A DNA stretch of 64,000 nt from JAAZHD01 sp012510895 (GCA_050951465.1 JBMNJC010000020.1:1-64000), one strand, 5' to 3'. Shown: positions 36,880 through 46,358, counted from the stretch's first letter. Numbers and translations: made by a program. Notes: generated by a model not told the origin, from the letters alone.

Positions 36880-37896
36880 TTAACGAGCACGGGGGTCATT
36901 CGGGTCATAGTCGGACCAGTCTACAAGCCAGGGTTTTTCCGTACGGAAAGGCCGCTTGAATGTATTCTTTATGGCTTTGCGTTTTTCCAGCTCTATCATG
37001 CATGCCCTTATGCAGCCCCGTCCGCCGCATACAGCTTCGCCATGGGTGAATACATTCCTGGGCTTTTTATAAAAGGGAGTGTATGGCGACGGCCTGAAAT
37101 CATCCCTTCCCTCGATGTAATAGCCAACTTCTCCTTCCTTTACGGGTTCAGCACCTCTGAAAGCCCAAAGGCATTTCTGGGGATCGAATTCCCCCCATTC
37201 CACCTGACGGCCGGCCAGGGTCACCTTTACGGTTTTATGGGGATTTATAGCCTGACCGGGACAATTACGGACACAGCTCATGCAGCGGTTGCAAAGCGGA
37301 GGACCGTCATAAATGGGATCGGGCTCAAGCTCCATTTCGGTCATGACCATGGCGAAACGTTGTCTGGGACCGAATTCAGGAGTAAGGAACACTTTTGAAT
37401 ATCCGATTTCACCAAGCCCCGCAAGATAGGCTGCAATACGTACATGAATAAGTACATCGGGTGCAGGTTTGTCAGGAGATACAGGCTTGCTGTTAAGCAT
37501 ATTATTCATGATAGGCGGCTGAGGCTTGCTTTCATCGGGCTTTACCCAGCTGTCCACAATATTTCCGAATACACTTTCATACCCAAAAGGCATCGCCTCA
37601 TAGCCTTCATCTTCAAAAATACGGCTGAAGCGTATAACAAAGTTGGGCATAAAGACTGTATTAATAGCCCCGTAGGCCATGGAAGAATAGTTGCTGAAGT
37701 GAGTACCCTCTTCGATTCCCCTGAGCGCTCCCCTGTTTATGCGAAACCCTACTACTATCATGGATTTTGCGTTTGGCATTATGAAGCGGGGATCCATCTG
37801 CCTGGGAGCACCTTCAAACCTCGACATAGGAGCTATTCCGACAAGATCTGCCCCCATGTCCTTTGCTATCTTTTTAACAGTTGAAGAATCCAACAT
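36880..37896 (-). CDS. 4Fe-4S reductase, epoxyqueuosine reductase/reductive dehalogenase-like
   Basis: I chose ATG 37896, which has GGGGAGGGG upstream; the frame is open 16 codons more. The 338-residue product has a corrinoid/QueG-type N-terminal fold (ADLVGIAPMSRFEG, SMIVVGFRINRGALRG), a GLGEIGYSKVFLTPEFGPRQRF segment found in this superfamily, a 4Fe-4S motif CNRCMSCVRNCP and a second Cys group (CGGRGCIRAC). It lacks the twin-arginine leader of respiratory dehalogenases, so a cytoplasmic role is likely. The substrate is unknown. Confidence 0.72.
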   Translation of the reverse strand: MLDSSTVKKIAKDMGADLVGIAPMSRFEGAPRQMDPRFIMPNAKSMIVVGFRINRGALRGIEEGTHFSNYSSMAYGAINTVFMPNFVIRFSRIFEDEGYEAMPFGYESVFGNIVDSWVKPDESKPQPPIMNNMLNSKPVSPDKPAPDVLIHVRIAAYLAGLGEIGYSKVFLTPEFGPRQRFAMVMTEMELEPDPIYDGPPLCNRCMSCVRNCPGQAINPHKTVKVTLAGRQVEWGEFDPQKCLWAFRGAEPVKEGEVGYYIEGRDDFRPSPYTPFYKKPRNVFTHGEAVCGGRGCIRACMIELEKRKAIKNTFKRPFRTEKPWLVDWSDYDPNDPRAR

Positions 37897-38106
37897 ATAA
37901 ACCCCTCCCCGGATATGTAAATATGACGTGCAGTCAGGCGCCAAAGATGTGAAAAAGACAGTATTTTGTCCTATGCTATTGTATTGTTGAATCTCGGTTA
38001 TTTATAATATATAATTTACAATAAATATAATCAATACAATTTATTAGCTTTCGGTATCAATATCTCAGCACTTTTACATTATTTCTAAGATAGAAGGATG
38101 TGACCC

Positions 38107-39183
38107 ATGTTCGAATTCTTTTATAACACAATTTGTGAGAATGAAGAAGTTGTCAAAAAACTGAAAAGTTTATCAGAAAAATACCCGGAATTTCAGAATA
38201 CAGCCATAAATACCGCCCGCTTTCTTGTCCGGACGAAGAAAAGTGCGCTGTTTACAGAAGCAGTAAGAAGCACGCTGACTTATATTAAAACCATCGATCA
38301 GGAATTATATGACTATTATCCCTTAATGATCTTTGCAGCGGCTGCTGACTTAACGGCAGAGGTGCATTCGGAAATGGGAATTCCCTACGAAATCACTGTA
38401 GATACCTTAAGAGATATCAATGTCTGGATTGGAAATTTCTATACAAGCAACGGAAGATACGGACTGTCTAATTACGTCTGGCTTGCCGGGCATTTTGCAG
38501 GCAATCTGTTTAAAATCGGCCGGCTCCAATATGAAATAATGGCTTATCCGGCATGGAGTTATGTATTCAAAAATAATGAAACAGGAGAAATCGTAACCCT
38601 GTCTCCCGATGCAGATGTGACTGCCAGCGGACATATAACCGGCAGCAGCGGGGAAAACGACTGCCAGTTCCGTGCTGTATTCAGCAATAATCCGGATGAC
38701 TATACAGGAAATATTATCGACATTGAAAACGGAATAATCCTGAAAGATAGAATGAGCCTCCCGAAAAAAGACTGGAAGCTGATTTTAAAGCCCGGAGACA
38801 TGGCAGTATATATACATATCCCTCAGGGTGAAAAGCTGGAATATGATAAGTGCAAGAAATCCATGGAACAGGCAAAAGAGTTTTTTGCCAGATACTATCC
38901 TCAAATAGAGTTTTATGCGCTTATAAGCAGTACCTGGCTGCTTGATCCCAATTTAGTGCATATTCTTCCTGAAGAATCAAACATAATTAAGTTTATGAGA
39001 ATGTTTTCAAAAGTTCCTGTTTGCAGGGAAATTCCAATGATTTTTGAAAGAGTATTCGGCTTCGGATTTGAAGAAAAGGACATAGAGTCAGCGCCTGAAA
39101 ACACTTCCCTGCAGAGGAGCCTTAAAAGATATACATTAAACGGCGGGAAGATGTACACAACAGGCGGTTATATCATCTGGTAA
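38107..39183 (+). CDS. GNAT-like acyltransferase domain protein (NAT_N/GNAT_C type)
   Basis: A 358-residue soluble protein. An N-terminal helical part (to ~150) and a C-terminal alpha/beta part with WKLILKPGDMAVYIHIPQGEKL, then YPQIEFYALISSTWLLDP and VPMIFERVFGFG-like segments match clostridial proteins annotated as acyltransferase-domain proteins with a GNAT-like fold. No catalytic residues can be pointed to with confidence. It is divergent from the 4Fe-4S reductase, sharing about 210 bp. ATG 38107 follows a weak AGAAGGATGTGA site. Confidence 0.6.
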   Translation: MFEFFYNTICENEEVVKKLKSLSEKYPEFQNTAINTARFLVRTKKSALFTEAVRSTLTYIKTIDQELYDYYPLMIFAAAADLTAEVHSEMGIPYEITVDTLRDINVWIGNFYTSNGRYGLSNYVWLAGHFAGNLFKIGRLQYEIMAYPAWSYVFKNNETGEIVTLSPDADVTASGHITGSSGENDCQFRAVFSNNPDDYTGNIIDIENGIILKDRMSLPKKDWKLILKPGDMAVYIHIPQGEKLEYDKCKKSMEQAKEFFARYYPQIEFYALISSTWLLDPNLVHILPEESNIIKFMRMFSKVPVCREIPMIFERVFGFGFEEKDIESAPENTSLQRSLKRYTLNGGKMYTTGGYIIW

Positions 39184-39203
39184 TGCTTATTCGGGCTGTT
39201 TTC

Positions 39204-39557
39204 CTACAGAGTTTTTATATGTGCAGGAAGGTCTTCCGGCCTTATTACCTTAACTACTGAATAATCATTGGCCAGCTTTTCCAGGACTTTGGGAGTTTTA
39301 TCTGTGGAATCAAAATCCAGCAGAACAATATCCAGCAGTTTTTCTTCTGTGGAATCCAGTCCGGCTTTGACAATAAACCCGCGGACTATGCCTTCTATGG
39401 CTTCTTCCTGATTCTTAACGGATATTATGAGGGTATATACCCCATGTTTCTTCCTTTTGTATACATCAATGGTGATATATGTTCGAACAAGAAAACAAAA
39501 GAAACCAAAAATGGCGAAAACCCATAAGGGTATAGCTATGTAGGTATCAATATACAT
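39204..39557 (-). CDS. Small membrane protein with partial glycosyltransferase-like segment
   Basis: I chose ATG 39557 because AGGAGG lies upstream. It is 117 residues: one membrane helix (about 8-30), then VYTLIISVKNQEEAIEG and LLDIVLLDFDSTDKTPKVLEKL, which look like the nucleotide-binding start of a family-2 glycosyltransferase. The rest of such an enzyme is missing, so catalysis is unlikely. It may be a remnant or a small adaptor. It ends 9 bp beyond the metK 3' end and reads in the same direction. Confidence 0.6.
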   Translation of the reverse strand: MYIDTYIAIPLWVFAIFGFFCFLVRTYITIDVYKRKKHGVYTLIISVKNQEEAIEGIVRGFIVKAGLDSTEEKLLDIVLLDFDSTDKTPKVLEKLANDYSVVKVIRPEDLPAHIKTL

Positions 39558-39656
39558 AATCAGTCCTCCTGTCTGTATGCCTTTTTCACATGATACATGG
39601 TATGCAGACAGGAGAATGCATGTGAATGCCAAACTGATCAGTATCAACAGTTTTGG

Positions 39657-40847
39657 TTATTCCCCGAATGCCTGTTTGCGAAGAGTCTCAGCCTTGTCCG
39701 TTCTTTCCCAGGGCAGGTCCAAATCAGTGCGCCCAAAATGCCCGTATGCAGCTATTTGCTTGTATATGGGCCTTTTTAAATCCAGGGTTTTTATTATGGA
39801 TGCAGGGCGCAGGTCAAAATTCTTCTTTATAAGCTCAATAATGCGCTCTTCTTCGATATGATTCGTGCCAAAGGTGTCAACCATTATGGACACGGGCTTT
39901 GCCACCCCTATTGCATATGCCAGTTCAATTTCACACTTATCTGCCAGGCCGGCGGCTACAATGTTTTTGGCTACATACCTTGCTGCATATGCCGCTGAAC
40001 GATCCACCTTTGTGGGGTCCTTCCCTGAAAAAGCGCCGCCCCCGTGTCGGGCGTATCCGCCGTAAGTATCCACAATTATTTTTCTGCCGGTCAGCCCGGA
40101 ATCTCCCTGCGGGCCGCCAATTACAAAGCGCCCGGTAGGATTGATATAATAAGCAGTGTTTTTATCAAGCAGATGAGCAGGGATCGCCTTTTTTATAACC
40201 AGCTCCATCAAGTCTTTCTCCAGGGTTTCCCGTTCCACCTCTGCACTGTGCTGAGCTGAAAGAACAACTGTATCCACCCTTACCGGTCTGCCGTCCACAT
40301 ATTCAACACTCACCTGGGCTTTTCCGTCAGGCCTGAGATAATCCACCAGCTTCTGCTTTCTTACCATTGACAGCTGCTTAACCAGCTTGTGGGCCAGAGA
40401 TATGGGCATGGGCATAAGCTCAGGTGTCTCATTGCAGGCATATCCAAACATCATGCCCTGGTCACCGGCGCCTAAGTCAAGGGTGTCATCACAATCCTGA
40501 CCTGTTCTTGCCTCAAGGGCTTTATCAACTCCCATGGCAATATCAGGAGACTGTTCATCAATAGAGGTTATAACTGCACAGGTATCTGCATCAAAACCGT
40601 ATTTGGCACGTGTGTAACCTATTTCTTCTATGGTTTTACGCACAATTTTAGGTATATCCACATAACAACCGGTTGTGATCTCACCCATAACAAATACCAT
40701 GCCTGTGGTTACAACAGTCTCACATGCAACTCTTCCGTCGGGATCCTTCTCCAGTATTGCATCCAGGATTGCATCAGAAATCTGATCGCAGACTTTATCC
40801 GGATGTCCTTCTGTAACTGACTCGGAAGTAAAAATTTTTCTATTCAT
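39657..40847 (-). CDS. metK: S-adenosylmethionine synthetase
   Basis: A 396-residue enzyme making SAM from methionine and ATP. The signatures are complete: FTSESVTEGHPDKVCDQ, GAGDQGMMFGYA and GGAFSGKDPTKVDRSAAY, with the C-terminal GTNHIEEERI. AGGAGG precedes the ATG. A SAM-I riboswitch lies upstream, so it is turned off when SAM is abundant. mtaD and ahcY downstream in the window handle SAH and methylthioadenosine. Confidence 0.98.
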   Translation of the reverse strand: MNRKIFTSESVTEGHPDKVCDQISDAILDAILEKDPDGRVACETVVTTGMVFVMGEITTGCYVDIPKIVRKTIEEIGYTRAKYGFDADTCAVITSIDEQSPDIAMGVDKALEARTGQDCDDTLDLGAGDQGMMFGYACNETPELMPMPISLAHKLVKQLSMVRKQKLVDYLRPDGKAQVSVEYVDGRPVRVDTVVLSAQHSAEVERETLEKDLMELVIKKAIPAHLLDKNTAYYINPTGRFVIGGPQGDSGLTGRKIIVDTYGGYARHGGGAFSGKDPTKVDRSAAYAARYVAKNIVAAGLADKCEIELAYAIGVAKPVSIMVDTFGTNHIEEERIIELIKKNFDLRPASIIKTLDLKRPIYKQIAAYGHFGRTDLDLPWERTDKAETLRKQAFGE

Positions 40848-40884
40848 AAACTACTCCTCCTATGAAGCAGAATCAGCTTAACAC

Positions 40885-41041
40885 ACAAAAAAACCATCTC
40901 AAAGATGGCTTATTAAGTAAGCAGGTCTCATCTTCCAAGATATTGCTATCTTGTGGGAATTGGCACCATTCCTGCTCTAAGGCAGGCGGTTGCCGGGTTT
41001 CACAGGGCCCAATCCCTCCACCTCTCTTGATAAGCCTTCTC
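40885..41041 (-). promoter_or_regulatory. SAM-I (S-box) riboswitch upstream of metK
   Basis: The minus-strand leader begins CTTATCAAGAGAGGTGGAGG and continues with GGGCCC, the conserved GAAACCCGGCAACC core and a terminator. This matches the SAM-I aptamer, which binds SAM and promotes terminator formation. Confidence 0.96.
40886..40909 (-). terminator. Terminator of the SAM-I riboswitch
   Basis: Minus-strand CCATCTTTGAGATGG hairpin with TTTTTTT, between the aptamer and the metK ribosome site. Confidence 0.85.
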
Positions 41042-41133
41042 TGCCTTATTTATCTGTTTCCCTTATAATCCCGATTATATCCTATATTTCATGGTTTAGT
41101 CAAATATTCCGGCAGGAATTTATCTTTTCTTTC

Positions 41134-44100
41134 CTACTCTATGCTCTTCAGGGCTTCTACCATACTTATGCGATCCAAAACCGGGTTTGTAACCCGATTG
41201 ATTAAAAGACCAAAGCAGAATGTAATTGCTGCTGACAGTACATAACTTATCGGTTTTATATGCACTGCAAAATGAATCGAAGGCATAACAAGAATGGTTT
41301 CAAGAATATTGCTCAGGTACCGTCCGGCAGGCAGGCCCAGACCAATGCCGATCAGGGTAAGAAGCAGGGTTTCCTTATTGACATACTGACGTACTTCCTT
41401 ATCATAAAAGCCGAGAACCTTAATGGTGGCCAGTTCTCTTTCCCGTTCCGAAATATTTGTGCTGGATAAGGTAAAAAGCACTACCAAAGCCAGGCAGCCT
41501 GCCATTGTGATAAGGATTAAAACCACTGCATAGATAAGATCAAACCCGAAGTCTTCCTTCATAGCCGCTGTGCTGAGCGAGACGCGAACACTTTCATCAT
41601 CAGTGAAGCTTTCAGCATATGCTGCCGGTTCATCTATACTTTCCCTGAAATGCGCCAGAATGCCATTCGGAGTATAAATGCCAAAAAGATCTTCATAAAG
41701 CTCCTGAGACAGGTACACATTATTGCCCAAATAGTTCTTCACAATATCTGTTATTACTGCTTCCTTTTTGTTCAGAGCAGTGTCCTGTATGAAAACCGTA
41801 TCGCCCGGACTCAGCCCGAGTATTTGGGATGCATTCTGTGTAACCAGAACTCCTTTATCGTCCGGGCTTACAGGCATTGACTGCCGGTTTTCCAGTCTGA
41901 TGTACTCATCTATCTCAGAGTTTAAGCCCTCAGGTATGACCAGAAGCTGTACCTGTTCGGCATCTCCGTTCTTATTTAACAATTTTACTTGATCCATCCG
42001 CATATTTAAATACCTGTCAATAATATTGTCAGAAGTTATGCGCTTAATCAAGTCATCATTATACTCTTCATCCGCCATAACCATCAGGTCGTACAGGTAC
42101 ACGTCATCGTATTGTTTCGGTGCCAGATCCTCGACAGAATCCTTTATGGCAAAACCAAACAGAATAAGGGCAGTACAGCCCAGTATACCGCTTATAGTCA
42201 TAAACAAACGCTTTTTATACCGGAATATATTACGTAATGTAACCTTATTCAAAAAACTAAGCCGCCTCCAGATAAAGGGCATTCTTTCAAGCAGTATCCG
42301 GGATCCCGGCCTGGGTGCTTTTGGACGCATGAGGGCGGCAGGCATCCGGGCAAGTTCTTTACGGCAGGTCAGAGCCGTTGATCCAAGAACAGCTGCCATA
42401 AAAAGCACTATGCCTCCAGCACCATAGGCAGCATCAAACCGCAGATAGTATCCCGGAAATTTATAGAGTTCTTTCAGAAACAACATAATAATGCGTGGAA
42501 GAAGGATAAATCCCATCAGATTCCCCAGTATGCCGCCAGCCAGGCAGGCCATGAAAGCAAAGATCAGGTACTTGCCGTATATGGCAGCGTTTCCATACCC
42601 CAGGGCTTTGTATACAGCAATAATGCCCCGTTCCTCCTCAACCATACGGCTCATTGCGGTAAGGCTGACCAGAATGGACACCAGCAGAAAGATAACCGGG
42701 AAAACTCTGCCCAGAGCTTCTATAGAAGACAGATCGTTGTTCAGGCTGGAATAACTCTCCAGGGAGCTTCGATCCTGAATATACCACCGTGCCCGTTCCA
42801 TGTCACTGAGCTCTTTATATGCCTCATTTATCTTCCTTATTCCTTCCGCTTTTTCATTTAAAAAGCTTTCCTGCTGCTGACGCAGCTCAGTCTCTCCCTT
42901 GGCAAGCTCCTCTTTGCCCTCCTCAATCTCTGCCCGGGCATCTGCTATTTTCTTCAAGGCAGCTGCTTCCTCTTTCTTTAATTCTGTCTCTCCTTCATCC
43001 AGTTTTTTTTGAGCTTGTTTAATCTCTGCCCTTCCGGCTTCCAGTTCCAGTCTTTTCGACTTCAATTCCTTATATGCCTTATTTAATTCCTCTTCCCCAC
43101 GGAATAATTCTTTCTCTGCTTCGGCCAATTGTACCAGCGCATCTTCCCGCTGGGCAGAGAAAGCAGCCTTTTCCGCGTTCAGCAGCCGCTGACCGCCCTC
43201 TATCCTGCCCAGTCCCAAACCGGCTTCCAATACATCGTTTCGCAAAGAGGCGGGCAGGAACCTCAGAGCACTTTTAAGAGCAGTGCTTTCCACTGAGACA
43301 AGTTCCTTTACGGTATCCTGATCTTTGCCGGCTGCCGTAAGTTCAGCCGCGCGATCAACAAGCCCTTCCCACTCATCTTTCGGCCAGACCGGCCCCATAA
43401 CGGTTCTTAACAGAGATATTTTACGCTCCACTTCCTTACGTGCATTGTCCAGTTCCTTTTGTGCTGATTTCAGCTCCTGTTCTGCACTTAAAAACTGCCC
43501 CTCTGCCCTTTTCCTCTCTTCGGCAAGCATACTTTTGGCAATTTCCAGCTCTCTTGCCTTTTTGTCCAGCTCAGCTTCTCCGTCAGACAATTGCTTTTCT
43601 CCGTCTGATATTTCCAATTCAGCCTCTGCAAGTTTCCTTCTGCCCTCTTTTATCTCCCTGTATGCTTCTGCAAATTTTTGTTTTGCATCCCTTTCTTCTT
43701 TTATGAGGGCGGCTTCCCCGTCCAAAAGCTCCTGCCTTGCCCTTTCCAGCTCCCTTTGGGCATCAGCAAATTCCTTTTCGGCTTTCACAAATTCCTCATA
43801 CATAGAAGCCTCGGCTTTCTCTATTTCCTTCCCGGCCTCTCTTGCTACGGCCTCAAAGCGGGCCTTTTCTCTCTTCTGTTTCAGGTTCTCTTCTATATCC
43901 TTAATGACAGTATCCACTGCCTTTTCGTATTCTTCTTTATAAAACGGAATTTCTTTTGTATTTTCAAGGGTAAGATAAACAGAAGTGTAGATGTCGCTGT
44001 TTATATCCATCCGGGAAACAAAGAAGGTAAAGTCTGCCCTTTGAGAGGCGCGGAATGCGCTGCCGCTGCCGTCACTTTGAATATCCTGCGGATCCATTAC

Positions 44101-44586
44101 AATGTCGGCAATTGTGTAGACCTTGTCATCGGTTATCTGAACAGAATCGCCTATGGCTTTGCCTGTTTCACTAATATATTTTTCCGTAACTGCAATTTCC
44201 CCTTCGCCCAAAGGCAGGGATCCTTCAAGCAACAAGGGAAGATTAATGTTCTTCTTACTTAAAACGGTCAGCTCAGCGCTTGCCTGCACATCATCAATTT
44301 CCGTATATACTTTTTTACTGTATGCACCCTCCGCTTCCAGAACACCGTCCACTTCGGTCAGAGCGTCCACATCATCCTCCGTCAGTCCCAGTGTGGACTG
44401 GATTCTTATGTCAAACAGATTCTGTCCGCGAAAATACTGATCCGCTGCGTAATACATATCCAGACATGCTGCATACAGACCTGTAAACATTGCCACGCCC
44501 AGTGCAGTGATAATTATAATAGCTGCGAAACGCTTCCGGTTTTTCCCGGTGAAGCGGATCACATCTTTCAGATAAGCCTTCTTCAT
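41134..44586 (-). CDS. FtsX-family ABC transporter permease with large coiled-coil extracytoplasmic domain
   Basis: A 1150-residue protein. After one N-terminal helix (about residues 18-38) and a MacB-like periplasmic-type domain (to ~225) comes a roughly 380-residue Glu/Lys/Arg/Ala/Leu coiled coil (~228-610). A membrane block with an FtsX-type domain (EALGRVFPVIFLLVSILVSLTAM, ~635-760), a second soluble segment and a final FtsX domain (~1020-1130) follow. This layout is that of large exporters or MacB-like mechanotransmitters of Firmicutes. It partners with the ATPase encoded just upstream (3 bp between). The substrate is unknown. Confidence 0.85.
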   Translation of the reverse strand: MKKAYLKDVIRFTGKNRKRFAAIIIITALGVAMFTGLYAACLDMYYAADQYFRGQNLFDIRIQSTLGLTEDDVDALTEVDGVLEAEGAYSKKVYTEIDDVQASAELTVLSKKNINLPLLLEGSLPLGEGEIAVTEKYISETGKAIGDSVQITDDKVYTIADIVMDPQDIQSDGSGSAFRASQRADFTFFVSRMDINSDIYTSVYLTLENTKEIPFYKEEYEKAVDTVIKDIEENLKQKREKARFEAVAREAGKEIEKAEASMYEEFVKAEKEFADAQRELERARQELLDGEAALIKEERDAKQKFAEAYREIKEGRRKLAEAELEISDGEKQLSDGEAELDKKARELEIAKSMLAEERKRAEGQFLSAEQELKSAQKELDNARKEVERKISLLRTVMGPVWPKDEWEGLVDRAAELTAAGKDQDTVKELVSVESTALKSALRFLPASLRNDVLEAGLGLGRIEGGQRLLNAEKAAFSAQREDALVQLAEAEKELFRGEEELNKAYKELKSKRLELEAGRAEIKQAQKKLDEGETELKKEEAAALKKIADARAEIEEGKEELAKGETELRQQQESFLNEKAEGIRKINEAYKELSDMERARWYIQDRSSLESYSSLNNDLSSIEALGRVFPVIFLLVSILVSLTAMSRMVEEERGIIAVYKALGYGNAAIYGKYLIFAFMACLAGGILGNLMGFILLPRIIMLFLKELYKFPGYYLRFDAAYGAGGIVLFMAAVLGSTALTCRKELARMPAALMRPKAPRPGSRILLERMPFIWRRLSFLNKVTLRNIFRYKKRLFMTISGILGCTALILFGFAIKDSVEDLAPKQYDDVYLYDLMVMADEEYNDDLIKRITSDNIIDRYLNMRMDQVKLLNKNGDAEQVQLLVIPEGLNSEIDEYIRLENRQSMPVSPDDKGVLVTQNASQILGLSPGDTVFIQDTALNKKEAVITDIVKNYLGNNVYLSQELYEDLFGIYTPNGILAHFRESIDEPAAYAESFTDDESVRVSLSTAAMKEDFGFDLIYAVVLILITMAGCLALVVLFTLSSTNISERERELATIKVLGFYDKEVRQYVNKETLLLTLIGIGLGLPAGRYLSNILETILVMPSIHFAVHIKPISYVLSAAITFCFGLLINRVTNPVLDRISMVEALKSIE

Positions 44587-44589
44587 AAT

Positions 44590-45291
44590 TTACCACTCTA
44601 TCTCAGCAACAGGCTTTGGCTTCTCATTTACTTTTATCTCTGTAACTCTGCCGCTTCTGAAACGAATGACCCTGTCTGCCATAGGAGCCAGTGCCAGATT
44701 ATGGGTTACAAGAAGCACGGTGATCCTTTCACGGCGGCAGGTGTCCTGAATGAGCTGCAGTATCTGCTTGCCGGTTCTATAATCCAGGGCGCCGGTAGGT
44801 TCATCGCACAGAAGAAGTTTTGGGTTCTTCGCTATTGCCCGGGCAATAGAAACCCGCTGCTGCTCTCCCCCTGAAAGCTGGGCAGGGAAATGATTTTTGC
44901 GCTCTGAAAGCCCCACCTTGTCCAGGGTTTCCAAGGGATTCAGAGAATCGGGGCAGATCTGAGATGCCAATTCCACATTTTCCAGTGCCGTTAAATTAGG
45001 CACCAGATTATAGAACTGAAAAACAAATCCAATGCCTGTGCGGCGGTAACCGATAAGCTGTCTCCGGTTATATCCGGATATCTCTTCCCCATCTATTATT
45101 ACATGGCCTGATGTAGGGGTGTCCATACCCCCTAATATGTTTAAGGCAGTGGTCTTGCCTGCGCCGGAAGCACCTGTTATAACGACCAATTCACCTTTTT
45201 CAACAGCAAAACATGCATCATCCAGTGCACGGATGGGCACGCCGTTTGATTTATATTCCTTAACAATATTTTTAAATTCAATGTATGACAT
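44590..45291 (-). CDS. ABC transporter ATP-binding protein (MacB/LolD type)
   Basis: I chose ATG 45291, preceded by GGAGG, rather than the longer open frame. The 233-residue ATPase has Walker A GASGAGKTT, Q-loop FVFQFYNLVPNLTALENVELA, signature LSGGEQQR, Walker B LLLCDEPTGALD and LVTHN. It belongs to the LolD/MacB group that works with FtsX-type permeases. The downstream gene encodes that permease. The promoter contains a palindrome likely bound by the divergent TetR regulator. Confidence 0.93.
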   Translation of the reverse strand: MSYIEFKNIVKEYKSNGVPIRALDDACFAVEKGELVVITGASGAGKTTALNILGGMDTPTSGHVIIDGEEISGYNRRQLIGYRRTGIGFVFQFYNLVPNLTALENVELASQICPDSLNPLETLDKVGLSERKNHFPAQLSGGEQQRVSIARAIAKNPKLLLCDEPTGALDYRTGKQILQLIQDTCRRERITVLLVTHNLALAPMADRVIRFRSGRVTEIKVNEKPKPVAEIEW

Positions 45292-45345
45292 AAAAACCTC
45301 CAAGAACTCACTTTTCCAGATTGACATTCCGTTACCGGGATTTAT

Positions 45346-45374
45346 ATTATATTGACACAGTGTTGTTTTTGCAA
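45346..45374 (-). promoter_or_regulatory. Promoter of the ABC operon with palindromic operator in its spacer
   Basis: Minus-strand TTGCAA (45374-45369), 17-bp spacer, TATAAT (45351-45346). The spacer contains the palindrome ACACAGTGT (45355-45363), a plausible TetR-family operator because the divergent tetR-like gene begins about 100 bp away. Binding there would block RNA polymerase. Regulation by this protein is inference. Confidence 0.55.
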
Positions 45375-45466
45375 CCATCAGATGATTTCTGAATGTACCG
45401 TATGCAACAAAGCAAGGTGTTAGTGCTGGATAAAAAACATATAAAAAAAGATAGGCGGGAAAAAAG

Positions 45467-46042
45467 ATGAAAGAACTGAAACAGGACCGAAAATCCCGGT
45501 ACACCCGAATGGTTTTACGGGATTCTTTAGTTGAGCTGATGAAGACAAAACCCATAACCAAAATCACCATCAAGGAATTATGTGAGAATGCAGATATCAA
45601 TCGCTCCACTTTTTATTCTCATTATTCCAACCAATACGATCTTTTAAACAGCATTGAAGAGGAAACCCTTTCCTGGGCAAAAAAATCAATTTCCTATCTT
45701 ATGGACAAGCATGATATTCAGGAAACAAAGAATATACTTTTGGAAATGTTTAAAAGCATTAAGGAAAACAGCCAGCATCTCCAGGTATTGATGAGCGAAA
45801 AAGGCGATATAGACTTCCAAAAAAGATTGTTTGCCTTAATTTACGAGGAATGCGGCATTAACCTGGCTGCCGGGGAGCATAAGGATAAGGACATGAATGA
45901 ATCTTACTTTGTATTTGTAGTTAACGGAAGCGTCGGCCTCATACAGCACTGGCTGAAAAACGGCATGACAAAGTCGGCCGAGGAAATGGCGGACATAATT
46001 TATCAGCTTACCTTCGCAAGAGAACCAAATGAAATGAAATAA
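45467..46042 (+). CDS. TetR/AcrR-family transcriptional regulator
   Basis: A 191-residue protein. The N-terminal helix-turn-helix (RDSLVELMKTKPITKITIKELCENADINRSTFYSHYSNQYDLL) is a clear TetR type, with a C-terminal ligand-binding helical domain (Rv-type TetR_C) ending near WLKNGMTKSAEEMADII. It is divergent from the large ABC exporter and probably represses it. Its ligand is unknown. A terminator follows. Confidence 0.92.
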   Translation: MKELKQDRKSRYTRMVLRDSLVELMKTKPITKITIKELCENADINRSTFYSHYSNQYDLLNSIEEETLSWAKKSISYLMDKHDIQETKNILLEMFKSIKENSQHLQVLMSEKGDIDFQKRLFALIYEECGINLAAGEHKDKDMNESYFVFVVNGSVGLIQHWLKNGMTKSAEEMADIIYQLTFAREPNEMK

Positions 46043-46068
46043 AGGTAAAAAAACTGCTTAAACATATG

Positions 46069-46094
46069 AAAAACCCGCTTAAACAGCGGGTTTT
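46069..46094 (+). terminator. Terminator after the tetR-like gene
   Basis: AAACCCGCTTAAACAGCGGGTTT hairpin followed by TC; located between the regulator and the convergent tRNA-Tyr. Confidence 0.75.
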
Positions 46095-46105
46095 CTGATT
46101 AATAT

Positions 46106-46190
46106 TGGTGGAGGAGGACGGATTCGAACCATCGAAAGCTGAGCTAACAGATTTACAGTCTGCCCCCTTTGACCACTTGGGTACTCCTCC
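46106..46190 (-). tRNA. tRNA-Tyr (anticodon GTA)
   Basis: Minus-strand class II tRNA. GGAGGAG pairs with CTCCTCC, the anticodon loop CTGTAAA gives GTA, a long variable arm is present, the T-arm contains GGTTCGAATCC, and CCA is encoded. Confidence 0.96.
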
Positions 46191-46264
46191 AAAACAAATT
46201 ACTTGTGACAATTATTTATTTTAAGCGATACTGTAAATAAAGTCAATGGTTTTTTTGCCATGTA

Positions 46265-46294
46265 TTGATATAAGGGTCTGTCCTTGGTTATAAT
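46265..46294 (+). promoter_or_regulatory. Promoter of murC
   Basis: TTGATA (46265-46270), 18-bp spacer, TATAAT (46289-46294), about 65 bp before the murC start. Confidence 0.6.
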
Positions 46295-46358
46295 AAATAT
46301 TATTAAATACGGGCTAAGAATACCAGAGATATATTGTTGTGTCAAGGAGTGGAAAACC

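Noticed and set aside
43325..43942. Ser/Ala-rich plus-strand frame of 205 codons
   Set aside because: It is the complement of the Glu/Lys/Arg-rich coiled coil of the FtsX-type permease; composition explains it.
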